Source of the DNA: Streptomyces sp. LaPpAH-108
GTDB taxonomy: Bacteria > Actinomycetota > Actinomycetes > Streptomycetales > Streptomycetaceae
DNA length: 64,000 nt
Direction of reading: 5' to 3'
NCBI RefSeq assembly: GCF_000373625.1
Contig: NZ_KB891995.1
Location: 542,882-606,881 of the forward strand
The notes beneath the pieces were generated by a model. That model was not told the origin of the DNA, searched no databases, and worked only from the letters and a program-made list of their open reading frames with translations. The translations under genes and the position numbers were made by a program. Below are positions 26,137 through 34,142 of the stretch, one piece after another (the stretch's first letter is position 1; the number at the start of each line of letters is the position of its first letter).

Positions 26137-28710
26137 TCACGCGGGACCGCAGACCTCTTCCACCTCTCTCATGTCCTCTCTGACGTCGTGGAACACCCCT
26201 TTTTCCGCCGGGCCGCCCAGCAGATAGGCCCGCGCCTCGCCCACGTGGAAATACATCCCGTGCAGCTCCAGCGCACCGGCCGCCAGGGCGCGGGCCACCG
26301 ACTCGTGCGCCCGCAGATGCGCCAGTTGCTGGACCACGTTGGTCAGGCACAGCCGCTCCACCGCGTCGGCGGCCGGGCGCTCCGCCAGCCGGGGCGCCGT
26401 GCCCTCGGCGGCGGCCATCCGCTCCAGGCTCGGCAGCCCGTACCGCAGCCAGCGTCTGAGCGGACTCGGGGCAGCGCCGGGCTCCGCCGTCAGCAGGGCC
26501 TGCATCGCTCCGCACCCGGAGTGCCCGCACACCGTGATCGAGCGGACCCCGAGCACGTCCACCGCGTACTCGATGGCGGCGGCCACCGAGTCGTCGGTGT
26601 GCTCCTCACCCGGGGGCGGGACCAGGTTTCCCACGTTGCGCACCACGAAGAGGTCGCCGGGGCCGCTCGCGGTGATCATCGAGGTGACCAGCCGGGAGTC
26701 GGCACAGGTGAGGAAGAGCTGCGAGGGCCGCTGCCCCTCCCGCGCCAGCCGGGCCAGCTCCTCGCGGACCAGCGGGGCGGTGTTCCGCTGGAACGAGCTG
26801 ATGCCACGGGCGAGTTCGTGGGGGTAGGTGTCGGAGGCCGGGATGTCGGGGACCGGGGCGTCGGAGGCGGAGGCGGAGGCGGAGGCGTCGGAGGCGGGGG
26901 CGCCGGGGACGGTGTCGGGCGCGACGGCGGAGCTGAGGTCCGCGCGTCCCGGCTCCGGGCCACCGGCCGTCCCGGGGGAGCCCGCGCCCGGTGCACCTCT
27001 TCCCGGTCCGCCTCTTCCCTGGGCGGCTGTTCCCTGTGCGCCTGTTCCATGGGTGTCTGTCCTCCGCGCACCCGTCCCTCGCCGACCCGTGTTTTCCGCC
27101 GAACCGCCGGACGGCATCGCGCACTGGTGGTTGCGCCACGGTGTCCAGGGGCGGCAGCGGCAGGCGGTGGAGGGTGCCTCGGGGGAGTGGAACGTGCCGT
27201 GTCTGCCGGTCAGTTCGGCCGAGCCGCCGCGCACGGTGTGGGAGGTCCGCCAGTCCTGCAGCGCCTCGTACGCCGCGTGGTCCATGAACGAGCCGTCCAG
27301 CTCCACGACCGCGCGGGCGCCCTGGGGTACACGGTGCAGGGTCCTGCTGAGCCGGGGCACGGCGAGGAACGTCAACTGGCCGCGCACCTGCACATGGTGG
27401 ACCCCTTCCCTCTCCTCGTGCGTGATGCGGGTGTGGGTGAGGCGGCGCAGCGCGAGGAAGACGGCCACGGCGATCCCGAGAAGGACGCCCTCCAGGACGC
27501 CGAGGACGACGACGCCGAGCGTGGTGGCGGCGTACACCGGGACCTCGCGGTGGCGGTTGACCGTGCGGATGTGGTGCAGGGACACCATCTGGATGCCGAC
27601 GGCCATCACCAGGGCGGCGAGCGCGGCGAGCGGGATGTGCTCCAGGAGCGGGACCATCAGCAGCGTGGCGATCACCACGAGGCCGCCGTGCAGCATCGTG
27701 GAGTTCCGGCTCACCGCGCCCGCGTTCACGTTCGCCGTGCTGCGGACGGCCACTCCGGCGACGGGCAGGCCGCCGAGGGCGCCGGAGACGATGTTGGCCG
27801 CGCCCTGACCGAGGAGTTCGCGGTCGAGGTCCGAGCGGCCGAGCCGGGCCTGGGCCCCGGTGCGGGCGGCGGCCATCTTGTCCACGGCGACCGCGCCGAG
27901 CAGTGACTGCACGCTGCACACCAGGGTGGTGGTGAGCACGGCGGCCACGATGCCGAGCGCAGGACCCTCGGGCAGCCCGGCCAGCGCGTGGCTGCTCCAG
28001 GAGGGCAGGTCGACGCGGGGCAGGCTGAGCCCGGCGAGCAGGGCGGCGGCCGTGGCCCCGGTGACCGCGACGAGCGGGGCCGGGACCTTGCGCAGCAGGC
28101 GCCCCGGTTCGCCGGGCAGCCGGGGCCAGGCCAGCAGCAGCGTCAGAGTCAGCGCGCTCACCGACACCGCGGCCGGGTCCAGCTGCGCCAACTGGTGCGG
28201 CAGCGCGCGGAGGTTGGTCAGCACGGAGCTGTCCGGGTTGCCGCCGAGCACGATGTGCAGCTGGGCCACGGCGATGGTGACGCCGATGCCCGCGAGCATC
28301 CCGTGGACCACGGCGGGGCTGACCGCGAGGGCGCCGCGCGCCACCCGCAGGCAGCCCAGGCCGAGTTGGGCGAGTCCGGCGAGGACGGTGATGCCGCAGG
28401 TGGCCCGCCAGCCGTACCGGTGGATCAGGTCGGCGGTGACCACGGTCAGTCCGGCGGCCGGGCCGCTGACCTGGAGCGGGCAGCCGCCGATCCGCCCGGC
28501 GACGATCCCGCCGACGGCGGCGGCGACCAGACCGGCCTGCAGGGGAGCGCCGGTGGCGAGCGCGATGCCGAGCGAGAGCGGCAGGGCGATGAGGAAGACG
28601 GCGACGGAAGCGGACAGGTCGGCACCCTCGAGGGCGAAACGGCGGCGCCGGGGTGGTCGGTCGGTGGGTGGCGAGTGGGAGTGAAGGCGAGTGGGGGCGG
28701 TGGCTGACAT
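26137..28710 (-). CDS. SulP transporter fused to beta-carbonic anhydrase
   Basis: The 857-residue protein joins three parts. Residues 25-420 are a SulP/SLC26 anion transporter: basic N-terminus, about eleven helices, CPLQVSGPAAGLTVV, and GGLPVAGVAVRSTANVNAGA. Residues 425-500 are a STAS-like segment (ARAVVELDGSFMDHAAYEAL). After a low-complexity linker of about 110 residues, 620-840 are a beta-class carbonic anhydrase with zinc ligands in FLTCADSRL and CGHSGCGAM. The arrangement suggests a bicarbonate transporter that interconverts its substrate with CO2 at the inner face. It is upstream of acs on the same strand, but about 125 bases separate them. The ATG start is well supported by the basic N-terminus. 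Confidence 0.92.
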   Translation of the reverse strand: MSATAPTRLHSHSPPTDRPPRRRRFALEGADLSASVAVFLIALPLSLGIALATGAPLQAGLVAAAVGGIVAGRIGGCPLQVSGPAAGLTVVTADLIHRYGWRATCGITVLAGLAQLGLGCLRVARGALAVSPAVVHGMLAGIGVTIAVAQLHIVLGGNPDSSVLTNLRALPHQLAQLDPAAVSVSALTLTLLLAWPRLPGEPGRLLRKVPAPLVAVTGATAAALLAGLSLPRVDLPSWSSHALAGLPEGPALGIVAAVLTTTLVCSVQSLLGAVAVDKMAAARTGAQARLGRSDLDRELLGQGAANIVSGALGGLPVAGVAVRSTANVNAGAVSRNSTMLHGGLVVIATLLMVPLLEHIPLAALAALVMAVGIQMVSLHHIRTVNRHREVPVYAATTLGVVVLGVLEGVLLGIAVAVFLALRRLTHTRITHEEREGVHHVQVRGQLTFLAVPRLSRTLHRVPQGARAVVELDGSFMDHAAYEALQDWRTSHTVRGGSAELTGRHGTFHSPEAPSTACRCRPWTPWRNHQCAMPSGGSAENTGRRGTGARRTDTHGTGAQGTAAQGRGGPGRGAPGAGSPGTAGGPEPGRADLSSAVAPDTVPGAPASDASASASASDAPVPDIPASDTYPHELARGISSFQRNTAPLVREELARLAREGQRPSQLFLTCADSRLVTSMITASGPGDLFVVRNVGNLVPPPGEEHTDDSVAAAIEYAVDVLGVRSITVCGHSGCGAMQALLTAEPGAAPSPLRRWLRYGLPSLERMAAAEGTAPRLAERPAADAVERLCLTNVVQQLAHLRAHESVARALAAGALELHGMYFHVGEARAYLLGGPAEKGVFHDVREDMREVEEVCGPA

Positions 28711-29086
28711 GGTGTCCCGTCTCCTCCGGGGCTACGCGGTCGCGGACTTGCGGTGGCTCGCCCGTACTCCGCCGTGTGACGGCGGGAAATGGGGCGGGTG
28801 TTCGGTCGCGGCCGTGGGTCACGGCGTGCAGCGGCGGGATGAATCAAATTTCGGTAAATGAATCGTAATGACACGTAAATGTCCCGCATAGTCTTTCGAG
28901 GCAAATGGCGCATATCTCCACTCGCCAGAGTGAAGAGGGCATTCCATCGGCTTGTCTTACTAATTCCTTCTCGGCCCCGTGCGACCTTGGCGGCGCCGTC
29001 GGGGCGAACCCGGCGCACCCGCACAAAACGCCGTCGTCAGCTCGCCCGAGAGAAGCGCCTGAGAGAAGGAAGAAGGTGGGCGGAAC
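28711..29086. promoter_or_regulatory. divergent AT-enriched promoter region
   Basis: The 376 bases between the SulP-anhydrase gene and the lipoprotein gene include an AT-rich stretch at 28838-28910 with two GTAAATG repeats (28854 and 28875 area), unlike the GC-rich surroundings. It probably holds promoters for both genes. No perfect operator palindrome was seen and no ORF is credible. Confidence 0.5.
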
Positions 29087-30352
29087 ATGGCCGCCACCCA
29101 GAGGATCGCCGTCTGTGCCATGGTCGCCGCGGCCGGTGCCGCGTCCCTCGCCGGCTGCGCCGCCGGCTCCCCGCCCGCGAAGGAGGGTGCGCCCGGTCCG
29201 CAGCAGGGGGTCGCCGCCCCCAAGAGCGTGGTCCGGCTGATCGGTGACGGCTCCACCGCCTACACCGGGTCGCAGCCGCACCTGCCCAGGCCCGAGAAGC
29301 TGAAGCCCGGTCAGCAGCCACCGCAGTTCGTGGTGTTCTCCTGGGACGGCGCCGGGGAGGACAGCCAGAAGCTGTTCTCGCACTTCCGCAAGGTCGCCAA
29401 GGACAACCACGCGAACATGACGTTCTTCCTCAGCGGCGTCTACATGCTGCCGGAGGCCAAGCGCGACCTCTACAAGCCCCCGCAGCACTCGCCGGGCCGC
29501 TCCGACATCGGCTTCAACGACGACCAGGGCATCGCCGACACCGCCAAACAGGCCCGCCTCGCCTGGCTGGAGGGCAACGAGATCGGCACCCACTTCAACG
29601 GCCACTTCTGCGGACCCGACGGCGGCGTCGGCCAGTGGTCGGTGGACGAGTGGAAGAGCGAGATCAGCCAGGCCAAGCAGTTCGTGAAGACCTGGAAGAC
29701 CAACTCGGGCCTGAAGAACGCCTCCCCGCTCCCCTTCGACTACGACAAGGAACTCATCGGCGCCCGCACCCCCTGCCTGGAGGGGCAGAAGAACTTCGTG
29801 AAGGCGGCGAGCCAGCTGGGCTTCCGCTACGACTCCAGCGGTGTGAACAACCAGCTCTGGCCGAAGAAGAAGGAGGGCCTGTGGGATCTGTCGATGCAGC
29901 TGGTCCCCTTCCCCGGGCACACCTTCGAGCAGCTGACCATGGACTACAACTTCATGGTCAACCAGTCCGGCACCCAGACCCAGGGCGACCCCGACAAGTT
30001 CGGCATCTGGGGCGACGAGATGCGTGACGGCCTGCTCAAGGGCTTCGACCGCGCCTACAACGGCAACCGCGCGCCCCTGATCATCGGCAACCACTTCGAG
30101 TCCTGGAACGGCGGCACCTACATGCGGGCCATCGAGGACGTGGTGAAGACGGTGTGCGGCAAGCCCGACGTGCGCTGCGTCTCCTTCCACGAACTGGCCG
30201 ACTGGCTGGATGCGCAGGACCCGCAGACCCTCACCAAGCTGCGCACCCTGGAGGTCGGGGAGGCGCCCAAGCAGGGCTGGGCGTCCTTCCTCTCCGGCCG
30301 CCCGGCACCGGCGCCGAAGGGCGTGCCCGGGGCACCGGCGGCCAAGCAGTAG
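29087..30352 (+). CDS. secreted lipoprotein, polysaccharide-deacetylase-like fold
   Basis: The 421-residue product has a lipoprotein signal peptide ending in the lipobox LAGC (Cys at about 25), then a Pro/Ala-rich spacer. The body has a TIM-like NodB-type order: FVVFSWDGAGED near 86, a TFFLSGVYMLP strand, EIGTHFNGHFCGPDGG near 166 and a late PLIIGNHFESWNGG near 328. The aspartate pair and the H-x-x-x-H metal motif resemble carbohydrate esterase family 4, though the metal motif is not canonical. A role in cell-wall glycan modification is possible but inferred. The gene follows an AT-rich promoter region and converges on the ATPase gene, 39 bases away. Confidence 0.7.
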   Translation: MAATQRIAVCAMVAAAGAASLAGCAAGSPPAKEGAPGPQQGVAAPKSVVRLIGDGSTAYTGSQPHLPRPEKLKPGQQPPQFVVFSWDGAGEDSQKLFSHFRKVAKDNHANMTFFLSGVYMLPEAKRDLYKPPQHSPGRSDIGFNDDQGIADTAKQARLAWLEGNEIGTHFNGHFCGPDGGVGQWSVDEWKSEISQAKQFVKTWKTNSGLKNASPLPFDYDKELIGARTPCLEGQKNFVKAASQLGFRYDSSGVNNQLWPKKKEGLWDLSMQLVPFPGHTFEQLTMDYNFMVNQSGTQTQGDPDKFGIWGDEMRDGLLKGFDRAYNGNRAPLIIGNHFESWNGGTYMRAIEDVVKTVCGKPDVRCVSFHELADWLDAQDPQTLTKLRTLEVGEAPKQGWASFLSGRPAPAPKGVPGAPAAKQ

Positions 30353-30391
30353 ACGCCGGCCGGGCGGTGGGTGCCGCCCGGGCCGTGGACG

Positions 30392-31372
30392 TCAGGCGGG
30401 GGTGGCGACACCCTCGCCCAGCACGAAGCCGGGGTCGATCTGCGCCGCCAGGTCGGCCCCGGTGCGCTCGTTCCCCCAGGACTCGGCGTTCCTGAGGTGG
30501 AAGTGCGCCATCTGACGGGTGTAGTGCTCCCAGTCGCGCAGTGCGTACGTCGCGTCGGCGGCGCTCTTCAGCCGGTGCAGCGCGGCCGCGTTGGTCTCCT
30601 CCAGGAGCCCGAAGCGCGGCGGGCGCCCCTTCTCCATGGCGCGCACCCAGTCCGAGTGCCCGACCGTCACCAGCAGGTCGTCCCCGACCTCCTTGCGCAG
30701 GAAGTCGACGTCGTCCTGGGCCTGGACCTTGTTGCCGACGACCTTCAGCGTGACGTCGAAGTCGCGGGCGTACTCCTTGTACTGGCGGTAGACCGAGACC
30801 CCCTTCCGGGTCGGCTCGGCGACGAGGAACGTCATGTCGAAGCGGGTGAACATGCCGGAGGCGAAGGAGTCCGAACCGGCGGTCATGTCCACCACCACGT
30901 ACTCGTCGGGGCCGTCGACGAGGTGGTTCAGGAACAGCTCCACCGCTCCGGTCTTGGAGTGGTAGCAGGCGACCCCGAGATCGGCGTCGGTGAAGGGGCC
31001 GGTGACCATCAAACGGACGGCGCCGCCGTCGAGTTCCACCGGGCGCGCGCAGGCGTCGTAGATCGCGTTGGGCTCCCGCACCCGGACCAGCCGCGAGCCC
31101 TCGCCGGGCGGGGTCGTCTTGATCATCGTCTCGGCGGAGGCGATGCGCGGGTTGCTGCCGCGCAGATGGTTCTTGATGAGCCGCAGCCGGTCGCCCATGG
31201 CGGGCAGCGCGGCGGCCTCCGCCTCGTCGAGGCCGAGGGCGGGGCCGAGGTGCTGGTTGATGTCGGCGTCGATCGCGACCACCGGGGCTCCGGCGGCCGC
31301 CAGATGGCGGATGAAGAGGGAGGAGAGCGTGGTCTTGCCGCTGCCGCCCTTCCCGACGAAAGCAATTTTCAT
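30392..31372 (-). CDS. P-loop ATPase of the CooC/ParA (SIMIBI) group
   Basis: The 326-residue protein starts MKIAFVGKGGSGKTTLSSLF, a deviant Walker A motif with the signature lysine, then VVAIDADINQHLG and a Walker B/switch YVVVDMTAGSDSFASGMF near 165. This matches the CooC-type nickel- or cofactor-insertion ATPases and related MinD/ParA proteins. No partner enzyme such as CO dehydrogenase lies nearby. Alternative starts are a GTG two codons upstream and an ATG at 31396; none has a good ribosome site. The gene is divergent from the Fic-like gene with about 140 bases between. Confidence 0.75.
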   Translation of the reverse strand: MKIAFVGKGGSGKTTLSSLFIRHLAAAGAPVVAIDADINQHLGPALGLDEAEAAALPAMGDRLRLIKNHLRGSNPRIASAETMIKTTPPGEGSRLVRVREPNAIYDACARPVELDGGAVRLMVTGPFTDADLGVACYHSKTGAVELFLNHLVDGPDEYVVVDMTAGSDSFASGMFTRFDMTFLVAEPTRKGVSVYRQYKEYARDFDVTLKVVGNKVQAQDDVDFLRKEVGDDLLVTVGHSDWVRAMEKGRPPRFGLLEETNAAALHRLKSAADATYALRDWEHYTRQMAHFHLRNAESWGNERTGADLAAQIDPGFVLGEGVATPA

Positions 31373-31516
31373 GTTCACGAACGGTAGTCGCTTCATCGCT
31401 TTCCGTGTCAGGAAGTCCGGGGAAGACCACTCCTTCGTGGGGTGGCCGTCCGGCGGTCGCGAGGCATCCCCAGGGGTGCGGGTCCGGGTCACGGGCGGAC
31501 GCGTAGGGTCGTACGC

Positions 31517-32341
31517 ATGAGTACGACTGGTGCGACCGCCGACCCGCTCGCCGCCCTGGGATCGCTGCCCGGTGTGGCCGACTCCGTGGAGTCCGTGCGC
31601 AAGGCCGTGGACCGGGTCTACGGGCACCGGATCATGCGGCGCCGCAGCAACGCGATCACCTCCGAGGCCGCGCTGCGCGGGGCGCGTGGTTCGGCCGCGC
31701 TGTCCGGTGCCGACTGGGGCCTGGAGGAGGTGCGGCGGCGTACGGACTTCAGTACGGACGCCGAGGCGCGCGTCATGGGCGCGGCCCTCCGGCTGACCGC
31801 CGAGGCGGGCCAGCTGCTGTCCATCTGGCGGCAGTCCCCCCTGCGGGTGCTGGCCCGGCTGCATCTGGTGGCGGCTGCGAGCGACGGCGACGAGGTGGGC
31901 CGTCCGCGCCGCGCCGGTGAGCGGGCCGACGAGCCGCTGATCGAGCTGCCGCTGCCGGACGCCCCCGAGGTCTCGGGCCGCCTGGACGGCCTCGCGGACC
32001 TGATCATCGCGGGCAGCTCGGCGCCCGCCCTGGTGACGGCCGCCGTGGTGCACGGTGAACTGCTCGCGCTGCGCCCCTTCACCTCGCACAACGGGCTCGT
32101 CGCCCGCGCCGCCGAGCGCATCGTGCTGATCGGCAGCGGTCTGGACCCGAAGGCGGTGTGCCCCTCCGAGGTCGGCCACGCCGAACTGGGGCGCGCGGCC
32201 TATCTGGGGGCGCTGGAGGGCTACGTCTCGGGCACTCCGGACGGCATGGCGGCCTGGATCGCGCACTGTGGCCGCGCGGTCGAACTCGGCGCCCGTGAGT
32301 CGACGGCGGTGTGCGAGGCGCTTCAGCGCGGGGCGGCCTGA
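31517..32341 (+). CDS. Fic-like protein with degenerate active-site motif
   Basis: The 274-residue protein is mostly helical. It contains AALRGARGSAALSGADWGLEE near 52, which resembles the inhibitory-helix/substrate region of Fic proteins. Near 185 it has LRPFTSHNGLVARAAERI where active Fic enzymes have HPF-x-(D/E)-GN-(G/K)-R. The catalytic His is replaced by Arg and the second Arg by Val. It would therefore not be expected to AMPylate by the usual mechanism. Relatives in actinomycetes are often labelled oxidoreductases without support. A perfect 12-base terminator follows the gene. Confidence 0.65.
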   Translation: MSTTGATADPLAALGSLPGVADSVESVRKAVDRVYGHRIMRRRSNAITSEAALRGARGSAALSGADWGLEEVRRRTDFSTDAEARVMGAALRLTAEAGQLLSIWRQSPLRVLARLHLVAAASDGDEVGRPRRAGERADEPLIELPLPDAPEVSGRLDGLADLIIAGSSAPALVTAAVVHGELLALRPFTSHNGLVARAAERIVLIGSGLDPKAVCPSEVGHAELGRAAYLGALEGYVSGTPDGMAAWIAHCGRAVELGARESTAVCEALQRGAA

Positions 32342-32375
32342 GCGAGGCCGGACGCGGGGCGGCCCGCACAGGGTT

Positions 32376-32406
32376 GCGGCGGTACGAATCCTTCTCGTAC
32401 CGCCGC
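32376..32406 (+). terminator. terminator after the Fic-like gene
   Basis: Perfect 12-base arms GCGGCGGTACGA and TCGTACCGCCGC flank a 7-base loop, 35 bases after the stop. Confidence 0.85.
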
Positions 32407-32725
32407 TGGCATGTTCACCCGGGTTACCAAGCGTCCTCGTGTGTTGCTCATCAGGTCGGGGTGCTTTGCCCGGCCCTGGTGCAGCAGGCCCGTAATCGAC
32501 GGTCCGACGTCGCGTGGGTGCCCAGTGTTCATGCGAGGTCCGTAAGGCCAAGTGCGTAGTAACAGGGAATCCTCGCGGATGTCCTTTGGTCTCGCGGGCC
32601 GTTGACTCCTTTGTACTGCAAAAGGGGAGAAATCGGAACCCCTGGCCGCACTTCTTTACTTATGAACCCATCTCGGATTTCAGGTTTGATTCCCGGGCGA
32701 ACCGGTGTGAGGCGGGAAGAAACGG
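32407..32725. other. intergenic, lower-GC stretch
   Basis: About 320 bases downstream of the converging Fic-like and HAD genes contain no convincing ORF. The part at 32560-32700 is noticeably AT-richer than its surroundings (runs such as CAAAAGG and TTCTTTACTTATG). No RNA or repeat could be identified. Confidence 0.4.
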
Positions 32726-33559
32726 TCAGGCGGTCGCCGTGCGGCGCCGGTTGGCGTACCAGACGAGGCCGGCCGTGGCCGCCGCCGCACCCACGGCCGC
32801 CATCGCGACGAGCGCGGGGCGCGGCGGGACCGAGAGGGTGGGCAGCCGCTGCTTGAGCCGGACCGGCTTGCGGAACTCCAGGACCGGCCAGCCGCGCGCG
32901 ACCGCCTCGCGGCGCAGTGCGCGGTCGGGGTTCACGGCGTGCGGGTGGCCCACCGCCTGGAGCATCGGCAGGTCGGTCACCGAGTCGCTGTAGGCGTGGC
33001 TGCGGTCGAGGTCGTAGCCCTCGGACGCGGCCAGCTCGCGGACGGCCTCGGCCTTGGTGGGGCCGTAGGCGTAGTACTCGACCTCGCCGGTGTAGCAGCC
33101 GTCCTCGCCGACGACCAGGCGGGTGGCCACCACGCGGTCGGCGCCGAGCAGTTCGCCGATCGGCTCCACCACCTCGGCGCCCGAGGTGGACACGATCACC
33201 ACGTCGCGTCCGGCGGCGTGATGGCGCTCGATGAGCGAGGCGGCCTCGTCGTAGATGATCGGGTCGATCAGATCGTGCAGGGTCTCGGCCACGATCTCCC
33301 TGACCTGCCGCACGTTCCAGCCGCGGCACAGCGTGGACAGATACTCGCGCATCCGCTCCATCTGGTCGTGGTCCATACCTCCGGCCAGGAAGACGAACTG
33401 GGCGTATGCGGTGCGCAACGCCGCCCTGCGGTTGATCAGTCCGCCTTGGTAGAAGGACTTGCTGAAGGTGAGTGTGCTCGACTTCGCAATGACCGTCTTG
33501 TCCAGGTCGAAGAAGGCCGCTGCGCGGGGCAAGGAGTGGTTTTCCACGTCCCTGAGCAT
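32726..33559 (-). CDS. HAD-IB family phosphatase with C-terminal anchor
   Basis: The 277-residue protein has all HAD motifs: AAFFDLDKTVIAKSS near residue 17 (nucleophile Asp), VVIVSTSGAEV near 122, and YSDSVTDLPML near 191. It belongs to subfamily IB (SerB/CicA-like) and ends in a hydrophobic segment (VAMAAVGAAAATAGLVWYA) followed by Arg residues, a tail-type membrane anchor. Substrate unknown. It is divergent from the ssd/tad cluster with 580 bases between; in M. tuberculosis the corresponding pair is Rv3661 and ssd, supporting a link with the cell-division or pilus cluster. Confidence 0.85.
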   Translation of the reverse strand: MLRDVENHSLPRAAAFFDLDKTVIAKSSTLTFSKSFYQGGLINRRAALRTAYAQFVFLAGGMDHDQMERMREYLSTLCRGWNVRQVREIVAETLHDLIDPIIYDEAASLIERHHAAGRDVVIVSTSGAEVVEPIGELLGADRVVATRLVVGEDGCYTGEVEYYAYGPTKAEAVRELAASEGYDLDRSHAYSDSVTDLPMLQAVGHPHAVNPDRALRREAVARGWPVLEFRKPVRLKQRLPTLSVPPRPALVAMAAVGAAAATAGLVWYANRRRTATA

Positions 33560-33660
33560 AGGCGCCCACCATTCGGCGTAAGGTGTGGCGCGTGGGTTTG
33601 CCTGAGAAGCCTCTCGGGTACACCATGGAAGTCACGGATCGTTCGCGACCGTGCTAACCC

Positions 33661-33730
33661 GGTCCGGCTCCTCCCCCCCCGAGTCGGACCGTGGGGACGA
33701 CCCCCGCTCTCCCCCCCGGCGGGGGTCGTC
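33661..33730. terminator. tandem C-rich hairpins upstream of ssd
   Basis: Two hairpins follow one another: GGTCCG with CGGACC around a poly-C loop (33661-33690), and GACGACCCCC with GGGGGTCGTC (33696-33730). They lie between the divergent HAD and ssd genes, so they may be an attenuator of a long leader or the terminator of an unseen short transcript. Confidence 0.5.
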
Positions 33731-33817
33731 GCATGTCCAAGTGGGGTTTCTCCTTCCTTTTCCGGTGTGGATCCGGTGGCGGCCGACGGCTGGCCGCCCT
33801 TTCGTCATGCCCATGAT

Positions 33818-33836
33818 TGATTACGTACGGTAATCA
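33818..33836. promoter_or_regulatory. AT-rich palindrome upstream of the ssd/tad cluster
   Basis: TGATTAC-GTACG-GTAATCA is a perfect 7-5-7 inverted repeat in a region of otherwise high G+C, about 310 bases before ssd. It looks like a repressor or activator site; the cognate regulator is unknown. Confidence 0.5.
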
Positions 33837-33875
33837 TCAGAGTGCGCTGTGGAAGTCGTACACGAACCGTGTGCG

Positions 33876-33895
33876 CGTCACTGGTTTGAGTGACG
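33876..33895. promoter_or_regulatory. second palindrome upstream of ssd
   Basis: CGTCACT-GGTTTG-AGTGACG is a perfect 7-6-7 inverted repeat, 40 bases from the previous palindrome. The half site resembles developmental regulator boxes, but the spacing does not fit the BldD motif as I remember it. Confidence 0.45.
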
Positions 33896-34142
33896 GAGAT
33901 ATTCACAGGCCCTTCGGCATCCACAGTTTTCGACCAAGATCCACATCATTTCCGGGTTCGCCGCATCGTGATTCCACCGCGCTCCGGAGCGGGCCCCCTC
34001 GATGGCCTGATCGCAATGCCCGGACGCGTATGGCCGGTTCCTATCGGCCGTTCATATGGAGACCTTTACCGGTTCTCCACAACTCGGGGAATCGCGTGGC
34101 CCGAGGGGACCGCGCGCACCACGCAGCGAAAGGGAATCCGCC

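Noticed and set aside
26860..26900. GGAGGC repeats considered as a microsatellite element or CRISPR-like array
   Set aside because: They are short, in frame, and encode the Ser/Ala linker of the SulP-anhydrase protein; there are no spacers.
33876..33895. Palindrome considered as a BldD operator
   Set aside because: The half-site spacing (8 rather than 5 bases between TNAC and GTNA) does not fit the BldD motif as I know it.
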